NCBI RefSeq assembly: GCF_000195335.1
Contig: NC_015387.1
Coordinates: 1,670,001 to 1,734,000, forward strand
Direction of reading: 5' to 3'
DNA: 64,000 nt
Source: Marinithermus hydrothermalis DSM 14884
GTDB taxonomy: Bacteria > Deinococcota > Deinococci > Deinococcales > Marinithermaceae
The translations under genes were made by a program, and so were the position numbers. Below the pieces are notes generated by a model that searched no databases, was not told where the DNA came from, and saw only the letters and a list, made by a program, of their open reading frames with translations. This document shows positions 16,687 to 24,998 of this stretch, piece after piece (position 1 is the first letter of the stretch; every line of letters begins with the position of its first letter).

Positions 16687-16703
16687 CGCTCGTCTTCTCG
16701 AGA

Positions 16704-16730
16704 CGCCCCCGGGCTTCCGGGGGCGGTTTT
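16704..16730 (+). terminator. Intrinsic terminator after the cold-shock gene
   Basis: CGCCCCCGG pairs perfectly with CCGGGGGCG around a GCTT loop, followed by GTTTTCCT. This is a textbook Rho-independent terminator. Confidence 0.9.
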
Positions 16731-16770
16731 CCTGCCTCGAACCCTCACACCCCCTCCGATGCGCAACCGG

Positions 16771-16776
16771 TAAAAT
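16771..16776 (+). promoter_or_regulatory. -10 element before the GNAT gene
   Basis: TAAAAT lies 13 nt before the ATG at 16790, implying a leader of only about 6 nt. Confidence 0.45.
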
Positions 16777-16789
16777 AGGGTGAGAGCCT

Positions 16790-17260
16790 ATGCCTGTGGT
16801 GAGCCACCTGGAATACCAACCGGTAACCGCCGCCGACGCCCCTATCGTCCAGGCGCTGTATCAATTAAGCCCAACCTACTTCCACCTCATCGCCATGGAG
16901 ATCCCCGACCTGTCCGACGTGGAACGCGAGGTTGAAACCCTTCTCCAGGACGAGCGACGACGCGCCTACCTGATCTACGCCGGAAACACCCCGGTCGGGT
17001 ACCTTGACTACAAGGTGCACTACCCCGAGGAAGGCGAGGCCACCATCAGTCTGTTGCTGATCGCGGAACCCTACCAAAAACGCGGGTACGGCACCCAAGC
17101 CGTGGCCGACCTCGAGGTCCTCCTCAAAGGCCAGGTGCGCCGCTTGTACGCGGTCGTGTACGGGAACAACCCACCGGCCCGCCGCTTCTGGGAACGCCAG
17201 GGGTTCCGGTACCTTAAGGACGGCGGGGTCACCCTCACCTGGTTCGCCAAGGAGCTCTGA
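16790..17260 (+). CDS. GNAT family N-acetyltransferase
   Basis: 156 residues, a single GNAT domain. The acetyl-CoA pyrophosphate loop is seen as QKRGYGTQAV (the R-x-x-G-x-G/A motif) near residue 100. Upstream strands ISLLLIAEPY and the C-terminal YGNNPPARRFWERQGF are also typical. It would acetylate a small molecule or a protein amino group; the substrate cannot be deduced. It is bracketed by promoters and is probably its own transcript. Confidence 0.88.
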   Translation: MPVVSHLEYQPVTAADAPIVQALYQLSPTYFHLIAMEIPDLSDVEREVETLLQDERRRAYLIYAGNTPVGYLDYKVHYPEEGEATISLLLIAEPYQKRGYGTQAVADLEVLLKGQVRRLYAVVYGNNPPARRFWERQGFRYLKDGGVTLTWFAKEL

Positions 17261-17275
17261 CGCCTCCAGAGTCGG

Positions 17276-17281
17276 TACAAT
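17276..17281 (+). promoter_or_regulatory. -10 element before the SDR gene (leaderless type)
   Basis: TACAAT ends 6 nt before the ATG at 17288. No ribosome-binding site is visible between them. Confidence 0.55.
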
Positions 17282-17287
17282 AACCGT

Positions 17288-18076
17288 ATGGACCTCGGAT
17301 TAAAGGGAAAAACCGCACTCGTTACCGGCGCCTCCCAGGGCATCGGGAAAGGCGTGGCGCTGGCCCTCGCCCGGGAAGGCGCGCGGGTCATGGTCACCGC
17401 CCGAAACGCTGAACGGCTCGAGGCCCTCGTCGAGGAGATCCGCGCGGCCGGCGGGGAAGCCGCTTACTTTGCCGGGGACCTCTCCGCCCCTGAGACCGTG
17501 GACGCGTTGTACCAGGCCACACTCGAGCGCTTCGGTCCGGTGGAGGTCCTGCTTGGCAACACGGGTGGCCCAGCTCCAGGCCCTGCGGAAGCCCTAGAGG
17601 AGGCGGCGTGGCGTGAGGCGGCCGAGCTGCTGTTTTACCCGATGGTGCGGCTCGTGCGCAGGGTGCTTCCCGAGATGAAGGCGCGCCAGTGGGGGCGCAT
17701 TCTCTTCATCACCTCCCTCTCCGTGAAGGAACCTATCCCGAACCTGGCGTTATCCAACGCGCTTCGCGCCGCAGTGACCGGTTTCGCGAAGACCTTGAGT
17801 ACCGAGGTCGCTCCGTACGGGATCACGGTGAACTGTCTGGGACCGGGGTACACCCGGACGGAACGCCTGGTGCACCTCTTCGAGGACCGGGCCCAACGGC
17901 AAGGCATCCCGGTGGAGGAAGCCTACCGCGCGCAGGAAGCCCAAATCCCGATGCGGCGGCTCGCGCGCGTCGAGGAGATCGCGGACGTCGCCGCGTTCCT
18001 GCTCTCGGAGCGCGCCAGCTACGTGACCGGCCAAACCCTCGTGGTGGACGGCGGCGCTACGCACGCCCTACTCTAA
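17288..18076 (+). CDS. Short-chain dehydrogenase/reductase family protein with altered active site
   Basis: 262 residues. The cofactor-binding TGASQGIGKG near residue 14 and ITVNCLGPGYTRT near the C-terminal third are classical SDR features, and FabG-like proteins are the closest recall. However, the usual Tyr-x3-Lys is replaced: the aligned stretch reads SNALRAAVTGF, giving Ser-x3-Arg. A subgroup of FabG-like proteins shares this SNALR pattern. The reaction may therefore be altered or lost, and calling it 3-oxoacyl-ACP reductase would be unsafe. The OsmC gene follows 5 nt later and is probably co-transcribed. Confidence 0.85.
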   Translation: MDLGLKGKTALVTGASQGIGKGVALALAREGARVMVTARNAERLEALVEEIRAAGGEAAYFAGDLSAPETVDALYQATLERFGPVEVLLGNTGGPAPGPAEALEEAAWREAAELLFYPMVRLVRRVLPEMKARQWGRILFITSLSVKEPIPNLALSNALRAAVTGFAKTLSTEVAPYGITVNCLGPGYTRTERLVHLFEDRAQRQGIPVEEAYRAQEAQIPMRRLARVEEIADVAAFLLSERASYVTGQTLVVDGGATHALL

Positions 18077-18081
18077 AGGCT

Positions 18082-18501
18082 ATGGACAAGAAAAAGCTGA
18101 TCGTGCACCACATCACGGGACACCGGTTCCTCGGCATCAACGAAAACGGCGATAAGGTCGTGATCGACGGGGACCAACCCGCCATGGGCTTACGCCCTAT
18201 GGAGCTCCTCCTCGCCGCGCTCGCCGGATGCACCGCCTACGACGTGGTGGACATCATGCAAAAAAAACGCCAACCGCTCGCGCGCTACCGCGTCGAGGTC
18301 GAAGGCGAACGGGCCGAGACTCACCCCCGCCGCTACACCCGCATCACCCTCACGCACTACGGGGCCGGGCCGAACGTGACGGAAGAAGCCCTCTGGCGCG
18401 CGGCGACCCTCTCTCACGAAAAGTACTGCTCGGTCTCCGCCAGCCTGAACGCCGAGATCGAGGTGCGGGTGGTGGTCGAGCCCTGGAACGAGGAAGCCTA
18501 G
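18082..18501 (+). CDS. OsmC/Ohr family protein
   Basis: 139 residues from ATG 18082, five nt after the SDR gene. OsmC features are visible: GLRPMELLLAALAGCTAYDVV holds the first redox cysteine on a long helix (Cys52 region), and LSHEKYCSVSASL holds the second. This family reduces organic or fatty-acid hydroperoxides with the two cysteines. Its neighbour is an SDR-like protein, so a lipid-related or oxidative stress role is plausible. The start of a possible small gene overlaps its 3' end. Confidence 0.9.
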   Translation: MDKKKLIVHHITGHRFLGINENGDKVVIDGDQPAMGLRPMELLLAALAGCTAYDVVDIMQKKRQPLARYRVEVEGERAETHPRRYTRITLTHYGAGPNVTEEALWRAATLSHEKYCSVSASLNAEIEVRVVVEPWNEEA

Positions 18502-18776
18502 CCCGCACCATCCACGCGCTGCTCGCCCAGGGCCTCGAGCGCGAAGCCATCGCGCACCTACGCCGCGCCCTCGAGGAAAGCGACCGCCTCGAGGTCCGCG
18601 CGGCGCTCGAACGTGTTTTGGGGCTCCTCCTGATCCGCGTGGGGCGCGAGGTCGAGGGCACACACGCGATCGAACGCGCGGAAGCCGTGCTAGATCGGCT
18701 CGGCCTCCCCTACCCCACGCTGGAAAGCTTCTTCCAGGAGGCGGGGCTCGAGGCAGACGACCTCCCGGGTCCGTAA
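18483..18776 (+). CDS. Possible small all-helical protein overlapping two genes
   Basis: A +-strand frame stays open past the OsmC stop and encodes an amphipathic, repeat-like helical sequence (GLEREAIAHLRRALEES; RAALERVLGLLLIRVG), like TPR half-repeats. No ATG or GTG is available near its beginning; CTG 18483 is the only start-like codon I can propose. Its last 87 bp run opposite the end of the addA-like gene. It fills what would otherwise be a ~190-bp gap. It could equally be a compositional artefact. Confidence 0.35.
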   Translation: MERGSLARTIHALLAQGLEREAIAHLRRALEESDRLEVRAALERVLGLLLIRVGREVEGTHAIERAEAVLDRLGLPYPTLESFFQEAGLEADDLPGP

Positions 18777-21392
18777 AAACACCAGGCGCACCTCGGGCTC
18801 GATCCCCCACGCTTCCCGAACCCCCCGGCGGTACAGGGCGAGCTGGAACGCGTACCGTTCGGGACGGGGGGTGCGGTCGGTCTTGTAATCCTCCAGGTAC
18901 CACCGGTCCCCCACCCGGTACAACCGGTCGATCACCCCCTCCCAGACCGTGCCCGCGTGCGGCAGGGCTAGGGGCAGTTCGGGGTAATCCTCGTCGCGGG
19001 GCCAGGGAAGTTCGCGCCCTAAAAGGGCGCGGTACGCTCGGAGCAGTTCACGTACCTCGGCGAGGAGGCGCTCCTGCTCCTCAGGCGCGTAAGCGAGCAT
19101 CACTTCCTGAGCGCGCAGGTTCTCGAAGTGCTCAGGGTCGTCGGGCCCCCAGTTCTGGGCGATCGCGTAGTGCGTGAGGATGCCCACCGCGCGGGCGTCC
19201 CCCCCAGCGGAGGCTTCGGGATCCACGCAGTCCACCTCGAGAGCCTCTGCACGCTCGGCCTTGAGGGCTGAGGGGGAGTACACGGGCGGGTAGCGGCCCG
19301 GCCGGACCGGGCGCATCAATGCCGGCACCCCCGCGGGCGGTTGGACCTCCTTGCGTTGAACGCGCGGCGCGGCGGGAACCTCCTTCAGCTCCCAGCGCCG
19401 GGCCCGCACCTCAGGCCACGCGTCCACCTCCAGCGCCCAAAGCGTCCGCGCCCAGCTTTCCCCGTAAAACCGGGCCGCCAACCGCCCCTCTTGATCCGGT
19501 TTGAGGGCGACGCTCCCGGTCAGGATCAGGTGTTCCGCCGCTCGGGAGGCCGCGACGTAAAAGAGGCGGTAGGCCTCCTCCGCCTCGCGGGCCTCCCAAG
19601 CCTTTTGGTACTCGGTGAAGTCCGGATCCTCCCTGGTCGCAAATCGACCGTCCTCAGGGCGCACGAACACAGGCGCGCCCGGATGCGCGCGCTTGCGGCT
19701 CAGGTCGAACACCGCGACCACCGGCCACTCCAACCCCTTCGCCGCGTGCACCGTCACAACGCGCACCGCGTCCTCACCACCCGCGGGCACCTCCCCCGCC
19801 TCGTCCGCCCACCGCAACTCCTCGAGGCGGGCCAACAGCGCCTCGATACGCGCCGGAGGGTTCCGGGAAAACTCCAGCAGCAAGGCGTCCACGTTCGCTC
19901 GAGCCGCGGGGCTCAACCACTCCAGGTAGCTCTTCCCCCCCAAAAACCGGGTGCGCACCAAGCGCTTAAGGGCCTCAAACGGCGCGGTCTGCCGCACCCA
20001 GGTGCGGATCTCCGCCACACGCGCGGCCACCTCGGGGTAGGCCTCGAGGGCGGCCAAGGGGTCCTCCGCGGCGAGGATCGCATCCACCGCGCGGGGGCTC
20101 AGTCCCCCAAACGGCCCCCGTAAGAAGGCCGCAAGGGAGAGGTGGGCGCGCGCGTCGAATCCCACGCGGAGGGCGTGGTACAGGTCCCGCACCTCCAGCA
20201 GGCCGTAGAACCCCCGGGCCTGCGCGGTCACGAAGGGCACGCCCCACGCCTCGAAGGCGGCCTCGAGGGCGGGGAGGCTGCCGCGGCTTTGGATCAGGAC
20301 GGCCATCTCGCGCCAGGGACGCCCCGCGTCGTGCAGGGCCCGCAGGCGCGCGGCGAGCACCCGGGCCTCCCCCTGGCGCAGCTCGGCAAGCGCGGCCTCG
20401 CCCGTAACCCAGTGCAGCTCGATCCGTCCCCCTTCCGAGCGGGCAGAGCGCACCTCAGGGGCCTCCTCCGGCCCAAACCCCCAGCCGCGCTCAGCGAAAG
20501 CCTGGGTGAGGCGGTTGAGGAAGCTCACGAGGCCCGGAGCGTGCCGGTAGCTGACGGCCAAGGGCGCCTCAACCACGCCGCGGCGCAGGGCCCGGCGAAA
20601 GACGGCGACGTCCGCGTTGCGGAAAGCGTAGATGGACTGCTTCGGGTCCCCCACCACCTCGATCGAAACCCCGGCGGCCTCGAGGGCCTCGAAGGCCTGG
20701 CCTTGCAAGGGGTTCGTGTCCTGGTACTCGTCCACCAGGACGTGCGCGTACCGGCCCCGGATGCGTTCAAGCGCGCCGTTTGGGGGTTCGGTCAGCATCT
20801 GTACGGCCCGGAGCTCGACATCCGCCGGCCCCAAAGCCCGCCCGCCGAGACGGGCCAGGTACCGGCGTTCCGCGGCGCGGAACAGCGCCCACAGCCGTTC
20901 CGCCCCCGGTCCTGCAGGGCGGAGTTCTCGCGCTAAGGCGCGCTTTTCGTAGAGGTGCATCAAGGGCGCCTCGAGGCCCGGATCCTCCCCTCGCAGGTAG
21001 AGCAGGGCGCGGACCTCCTCGCGGAACACGCCGGTCGCGTCCCCCGCGGAAAGCACTTGGAAGTCCGGGTCCAGTCCCATAGCGGGCGCGACCAGGCGCA
21101 ACAGCTCAGCGAAAAAACCGTGGATCGTGTGGATGGGCGCGGCGAGCACCGCCTCCTTCAGGCTGAAAAGGCGGGGAAGACGCTCGGGGGGCGGGACGTA
21201 CCCGTAATACGCCCCCTCGCGCTCCAACACCGAAAACCCCGCGTAGATCCGGCTCTTAAGCTGCGCGGCCGCCGCGCGGGTGAAGGTCACCGCGGCCACC
21301 CGGTGGGGGGGGTGCGCCTCCAGCAACTCGAGGTACCGCCGCACGAGGGCGGTGGTTTTCCCGGTGCCGGCGGAAGCGACGCGAACCCTCAC
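18690..21392 (-). CDS. addA: UvrD/Rep-family helicase-nuclease, AddA-like
   Basis: 900 residues from GTG 21392, which has AAGGAGG upstream and overlaps the previous stop as GTGA. All SF1A helicase motifs are visible: I ASAGTGKT (near residue 8), Ia TFTRAAA, II VDEYQDT, III VGDPKQSIYAFR, V VHAAKGLEWP and VI FYVAASRA. The C-terminus has a RecB-type nuclease domain with GVIDRLY and LEDYKTDR (the D...DxK triad). With its partner it should process double-strand DNA ends for recombination. The 3' end overlaps a doubtful small ORF on the other strand. Confidence 0.88.
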   Translation of the reverse strand: MRVRVASAGTGKTTALVRRYLELLEAHPPHRVAAVTFTRAAAAQLKSRIYAGFSVLEREGAYYGYVPPPERLPRLFSLKEAVLAAPIHTIHGFFAELLRLVAPAMGLDPDFQVLSAGDATGVFREEVRALLYLRGEDPGLEAPLMHLYEKRALARELRPAGPGAERLWALFRAAERRYLARLGGRALGPADVELRAVQMLTEPPNGALERIRGRYAHVLVDEYQDTNPLQGQAFEALEAAGVSIEVVGDPKQSIYAFRNADVAVFRRALRRGVVEAPLAVSYRHAPGLVSFLNRLTQAFAERGWGFGPEEAPEVRSARSEGGRIELHWVTGEAALAELRQGEARVLAARLRALHDAGRPWREMAVLIQSRGSLPALEAAFEAWGVPFVTAQARGFYGLLEVRDLYHALRVGFDARAHLSLAAFLRGPFGGLSPRAVDAILAAEDPLAALEAYPEVAARVAEIRTWVRQTAPFEALKRLVRTRFLGGKSYLEWLSPAARANVDALLLEFSRNPPARIEALLARLEELRWADEAGEVPAGGEDAVRVVTVHAAKGLEWPVVAVFDLSRKRAHPGAPVFVRPEDGRFATREDPDFTEYQKAWEAREAEEAYRLFYVAASRAAEHLILTGSVALKPDQEGRLAARFYGESWARTLWALEVDAWPEVRARRWELKEVPAAPRVQRKEVQPPAGVPALMRPVRPGRYPPVYSPSALKAERAEALEVDCVDPEASAGGDARAVGILTHYAIAQNWGPDDPEHFENLRAQEVMLAYAPEEQERLLAEVRELLRAYRALLGRELPWPRDEDYPELPLALPHAGTVWEGVIDRLYRVGDRWYLEDYKTDRTPRPERYAFQLALYRRGVREAWGIEPEVRLVFLRTREVVCLEPRLLEEAFQRGVGEAEPI

Positions 21393-23701
21393 GCCTCCTC
21401 CTTGTAGCGGCACACATCCGCGTACGCGCAGGTGCGGCAGTGGTAGCCGGGACGAGGCGCGAAACGCCCCGACCGGTAGTCGTCGAGGGCTTCACGGGCT
21501 TTCTGCGCGCGGGTGCGCATACTCGCCCAAACCTGCCGAACGGGCTTCTTGTACGCCTCTACCGGCGCCCCGCCCACCGGCCAGACCCAAAGCCGGACCG
21601 CGCGCACCCCGCCGGCCCCGTGCTCCAGGATCCAGCCCGCGGCGTACAACTCGCTCCAGCGCGCCTTGAGCTTCTCTCGCGCGTCCTGCGGCGTCATGGG
21701 GTGCGCCTCGGGCTCGACGAACCGGTAGATCTCCACCTCTCCTGCTCCGTTCCTGCGCACCGCGTCGAGGCGCGCGCGCGGCAGGGCCCGCTGTGGCAAC
21801 CAAACCCCGAAGCGCAGCTCGAGGAGACGCTCGCGGTAGGCGCCCAGCCACGCGGCGGCCTCAGGGAACGCCTCGGCCAGCTCTTGCAAAGCGTTCGTCC
21901 CAAGCCGACCGCGCTCCCGAAGGGCCCGCACCAAAGCGCGCCACCCGGCCTCGTGCCCGTCCAGAGGCAGCCGGCGTTCCGCCCAAAAGCGGAAGGGGCA
22001 CGTCGCGTACTGCCGGAGGGCCTCCACGGACACGCGCTCCGCGGGGGGCAGCTCGGGCGCCTCGTTCGGCAGCGGACGCGGGCGGGCGGGCTCGAGCAGG
22101 AGGGGACTCGCGGGCGGCACCTCGGGCAGGGGGGGCACCGCCTCCCGCGCGAGGCCCACCAGCCCCGCCTCAGGCTCGAGCAGCCCGCCCTGCTCGGCCT
22201 CCGGAAAGGTAAGGATGACCTCGTCCGCGCGGGTGCGGAGTTCCGCCCACAGCCCCGCGTCCCGTCCCCGAAGCCGCACCGGCAACCCCAGCTCTTCGAA
22301 CGCCCGGGCCCAAGGGAGGCGGGCCTCCTCAGGCACGAAGTAATCCTCGCGCTCCCCCGCCCGGTACGCGCCCTCCACCGCGTACATCACGTAAGCTCGC
22401 CGGAAGCGCCGCCCGGAGGCGGCCTCCGGCGTGAGCAGCGCCACCCCCGACCGAGGCCGCTCGAAGACCCGCATCTCCCCCACCAGCGCGGCCCACCACC
22501 GGCGGAACTCGGGGCCCGCGCCGAGCCAGCGCGCCTCGCGCGCGCGGTCCAGGAGGGCCGCGCGGTACGGGCTTTCCGCCAGCACGGGGAAGCGCGCGAT
22601 GAGGCCCTCGGCCCACGCCAGGGGGTCGCCCTGGGGCTCGAGGGCCGTCATCCACTCCGCGTACCGCTGCTGAAGGCCAAGTTCCTGGGCCAACCGGCCG
22701 AGCGCCTCCCGGCCGGAGAGGCCCTGGTCGAAAGCCGCAGTCACGAGGGGCTCGAGGCCCTCGAGGTGCGCGGCGCGGGAGGGGGTGGGGTGGTCCGGGA
22801 ACTCGAGGAGGTCCAGAAGGACCCGACCGGCCTCGGTCTCCGCGAGGCCGGCCCGGGTCTCGTCCATGAGGTACAGGCCGTACTCCTCGGCCAGAACCTG
22901 CACCGCGCGCGCGCGTTCTTCCGGCACGATCACGGCGAGGTCCAGGGGGGCGTACCCCTCGAGGAGGTCCTGCTTGATGCGGGTGAGCACCCAGCGCAGC
23001 TCGCTCACCGGGTTCGCAGCACGGTAGGCCACGACCCGGCTGGGCCGTGCGGGAAGGGTCTGCGTGGGTGTGAATCCCGGCGGGGCCTTGGGCAGGCTCG
23101 CCCAGACCGGGATGCGCTGGGCGAGGCCCGTTAAAAACCGGACCTCGAGGGGGCTGAGTTCGCGAAACCCGTCGGCGATGACGAGGTCCGCCTCGGGCTC
23201 GAAACGCCCGGACCCCGCCAGCTCCACCGCGGCGAGGCGCGCGTCGTCAAGATCCCAGTGCGGGTCTTTCAGGGCCTCGTAGAGGCGGAATACCGCCTTA
23301 AAGCGCCGGGCTTCGGCGTCCACCTCGGGCACGGCGCGCCAGGTGAGGCCGTAGCGTTTGGCCTCGGCGATACCCCGCGCAAATAACCGCGCCTCCCCCG
23401 GGGTGGGGGGGCGGCCGGCCAGCTCCTTAAGGGCCTCCCCCACCCGCGCCACGCGGGCCGAGGCGGTGAAGAGGGGCTTCAAGCGCCGCGCGGCGGCGAG
23501 CAAGCGGTAGTAGGCCTGCTGAAGCTGCAGGACCTCTAGGCCCAGGAGCGGCCCTTCTCGGGTCGCGCGCCGGTAGACGTAGGCCCGTTGGCTTGGGAGC
23601 GCAAGCCACCAGACACGGCCGCGGCCCTCGAGGACCGCCCGCGCCTCCTTAAGCAAGCGAGCGGTCTTGCCCGAGCCGGGAGGGCCCACCACGAGCTGCA
23701 T
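21389..23701 (-). CDS. addB: AddB-like subunit of the helicase-nuclease
   Basis: 770 residues. The N-terminal Walker A is GPPGSGKT at residues 7-14; later helicase motifs are weak, as in AddB. The Fe-S cluster cysteines typical of AddB are present: one in ATCPFRFW and three at the C-terminus (HCRTCAYADVC). The nuclease core looks degenerate: RARLDAV is followed by EVEIYRF where IDYK is expected, so the catalytic Lys is missing. It is first in the two-gene operon and overlaps addA by 4 nt. AddB stabilises the complex and holds the strand; here it may lack its own nuclease activity. Confidence 0.82.
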   Translation of the reverse strand: MQLVVGPPGSGKTARLLKEARAVLEGRGRVWWLALPSQRAYVYRRATREGPLLGLEVLQLQQAYYRLLAAARRLKPLFTASARVARVGEALKELAGRPPTPGEARLFARGIAEAKRYGLTWRAVPEVDAEARRFKAVFRLYEALKDPHWDLDDARLAAVELAGSGRFEPEADLVIADGFRELSPLEVRFLTGLAQRIPVWASLPKAPPGFTPTQTLPARPSRVVAYRAANPVSELRWVLTRIKQDLLEGYAPLDLAVIVPEERARAVQVLAEEYGLYLMDETRAGLAETEAGRVLLDLLEFPDHPTPSRAAHLEGLEPLVTAAFDQGLSGREALGRLAQELGLQQRYAEWMTALEPQGDPLAWAEGLIARFPVLAESPYRAALLDRAREARWLGAGPEFRRWWAALVGEMRVFERPRSGVALLTPEAASGRRFRRAYVMYAVEGAYRAGEREDYFVPEEARLPWARAFEELGLPVRLRGRDAGLWAELRTRADEVILTFPEAEQGGLLEPEAGLVGLAREAVPPLPEVPPASPLLLEPARPRPLPNEAPELPPAERVSVEALRQYATCPFRFWAERRLPLDGHEAGWRALVRALRERGRLGTNALQELAEAFPEAAAWLGAYRERLLELRFGVWLPQRALPRARLDAVRRNGAGEVEIYRFVEPEAHPMTPQDAREKLKARWSELYAAGWILEHGAGGVRAVRLWVWPVGGAPVEAYKKPVRQVWASMRTRAQKAREALDDYRSGRFAPRPGYHCRTCAYADVCRYKEEA

Positions 23702-23718
23702 ACGTTTATGCTACCCGG

Positions 23719-24915
23719 TCACCCGGCCCGCTCCAGGACCTGTTCGACCCGCGCGAGGGCCTGCTCGAGGTCCGCGATCAGGTCCTCGGGGTCCTCGATG
23801 CCGATGGAGAGGCGCACCAGCCCGTCCGTGACCCCCTGGCGCTCGAGGACGTCCGGGGGCAGCAGCTGGTGCGTGGTGGAGGCGGGGTGAGTGGCGAGGG
23901 ACTCCACATCCCCCAAGGAAACCGCCTGGAGGAAGAGCTCGAGGCTATCGAGGAAAGCACGAGCCGCGCGCGCCCCACCCTCGAGCTCGAAGCTGACCAT
24001 CCCCCCGAACCGGCGCATCTGGCGGGCGGCGACCGCGTGGTTCGGGTGCTCGGGCAGGCCCGGGTAGTGGACCCGCCGTACCAGGGGGTGGGCCTTGAGG
24101 TAGGCGGCGACGGCCTCCGCCCCGTCGCAGTGCGCCTCCATGCGCAAGGGGAGGGTTTTCATGCCGCGGAGGAAGAGGTAGCTTTCCAAAGGCCCCAGGC
24201 TGCCCCCGACGTGCCGCAGCCCCTCGGCCCGCACCTGGTCCACGATCTCCTTGGGCCCGGCAAGGATCCCGCCGACCGCGTCCCCGTGCCCGCCCAGGTA
24301 CTTGGTGGCGGAGTGCAGGACGAGGTCGATTCCGTGCTCGAGGGGGCGGGTGAGGTAGGGGGTGGCGAAGGTGTTGTCCGCGACGGTGAGGATCCCGCGC
24401 GCCCGGCCGATCCGGGCAACCTCGGCCAGGTCCGTGATCCGGAGGGTGGGGTTGGAGGGGGTCTCGACGTAGATCATGCGGGTGGCCGGGGAGAGGGCCG
24501 CTTCCAGGCTCTCGTAGCCCGTGGCGTCCGTAATGGTGACCCCGAAACGCGCGAGCACGTCCAGGAAGAACCCCTCGGTGCCGCCATAGAGCGGGCCGAT
24601 AAAGACCACCTCGTCCCCGGGCCGGAGCAGCGTGAGGGCTAGGGCGCTCACCGCGGCCATGCCGCTCGCGAAGGCCACCGCGTCTTCCGCGCCCTCGAGG
24701 TCCGCGAGTTTCTCCTCGAAGCTGCGCGTGGTGGGGTTCCCGATGCGGCTGTAGAGGAAGCCCGTCTCCTCGCCAGCGAATAGCCGAGCGCCGCGATCGA
24801 AGGAGCCGTAAGCGAAGGTCGAGGTCTGGTAGATGGGAGTCGCGTGCGCGCCGGTGAGCGGATCGGGGCGTTGGCCGCTGTGCACGGCGCGCGTCCGAAA
24901 GCGTTTCGTCTTCAT
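23719..24915 (-). CDS. Cystathionine gamma-synthase / methionine gamma-lyase family PLP enzyme
   Basis: 398 residues from ATG 24915 (GGAAGG upstream); in-frame ATGs up to 24960 lie too close to the divergent gene. YQTSTFAYG at the start binds PLP phosphate, EGAEDAVAFASGMAA is the cofactor cradle, and the Schiff-base Lys is in HSATKYLGGHGD. ETPSNPTLRITD is also typical. The family covers O-acetylhomoserine sulfhydrylase, cystathionine synthase and lyases, which handle sulfur amino acids. Sequence features alone do not separate these. It stands alone, 17 nt after nothing but the addB end and divergent from a methyltransferase. Confidence 0.92.
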   Translation of the reverse strand: MKTKRFRTRAVHSGQRPDPLTGAHATPIYQTSTFAYGSFDRGARLFAGEETGFLYSRIGNPTTRSFEEKLADLEGAEDAVAFASGMAAVSALALTLLRPGDEVVFIGPLYGGTEGFFLDVLARFGVTITDATGYESLEAALSPATRMIYVETPSNPTLRITDLAEVARIGRARGILTVADNTFATPYLTRPLEHGIDLVLHSATKYLGGHGDAVGGILAGPKEIVDQVRAEGLRHVGGSLGPLESYLFLRGMKTLPLRMEAHCDGAEAVAAYLKAHPLVRRVHYPGLPEHPNHAVAARQMRRFGGMVSFELEGGARAARAFLDSLELFLQAVSLGDVESLATHPASTTHQLLPPDVLERQGVTDGLVRLSIGIEDPEDLIADLEQALARVEQVLERAG

Positions 24916-24985
24916 GATTCCACAACCTTCCGTTCGTGCTACCCGCTTCATTAGTACCACGCCCGCTCCCGCCCATGCCTCCCGG

Positions 24986-24991
24986 TAAAAT
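24986..24991 (+). promoter_or_regulatory. -10 element of a leaderless methyltransferase transcript
   Basis: TAAAAT ends 7 nt before ATG 24999. This spacing decides the start: the ATG at 24990 overlaps the -10 itself. Confidence 0.55.
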
Positions 24992-24998
24992 GAGGGGT

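Noticed and set aside
21440-23134. 564-residue plus-strand ORF opposite the addB-like gene
   Set aside because: Antisense shadow with Arg/Gly/Pro-rich composition.
24936-24998. Earlier starts of the methyltransferase gene
   Set aside because: They lie upstream of or inside the TAAAAT -10, giving a Pro-rich extension not seen in the family.
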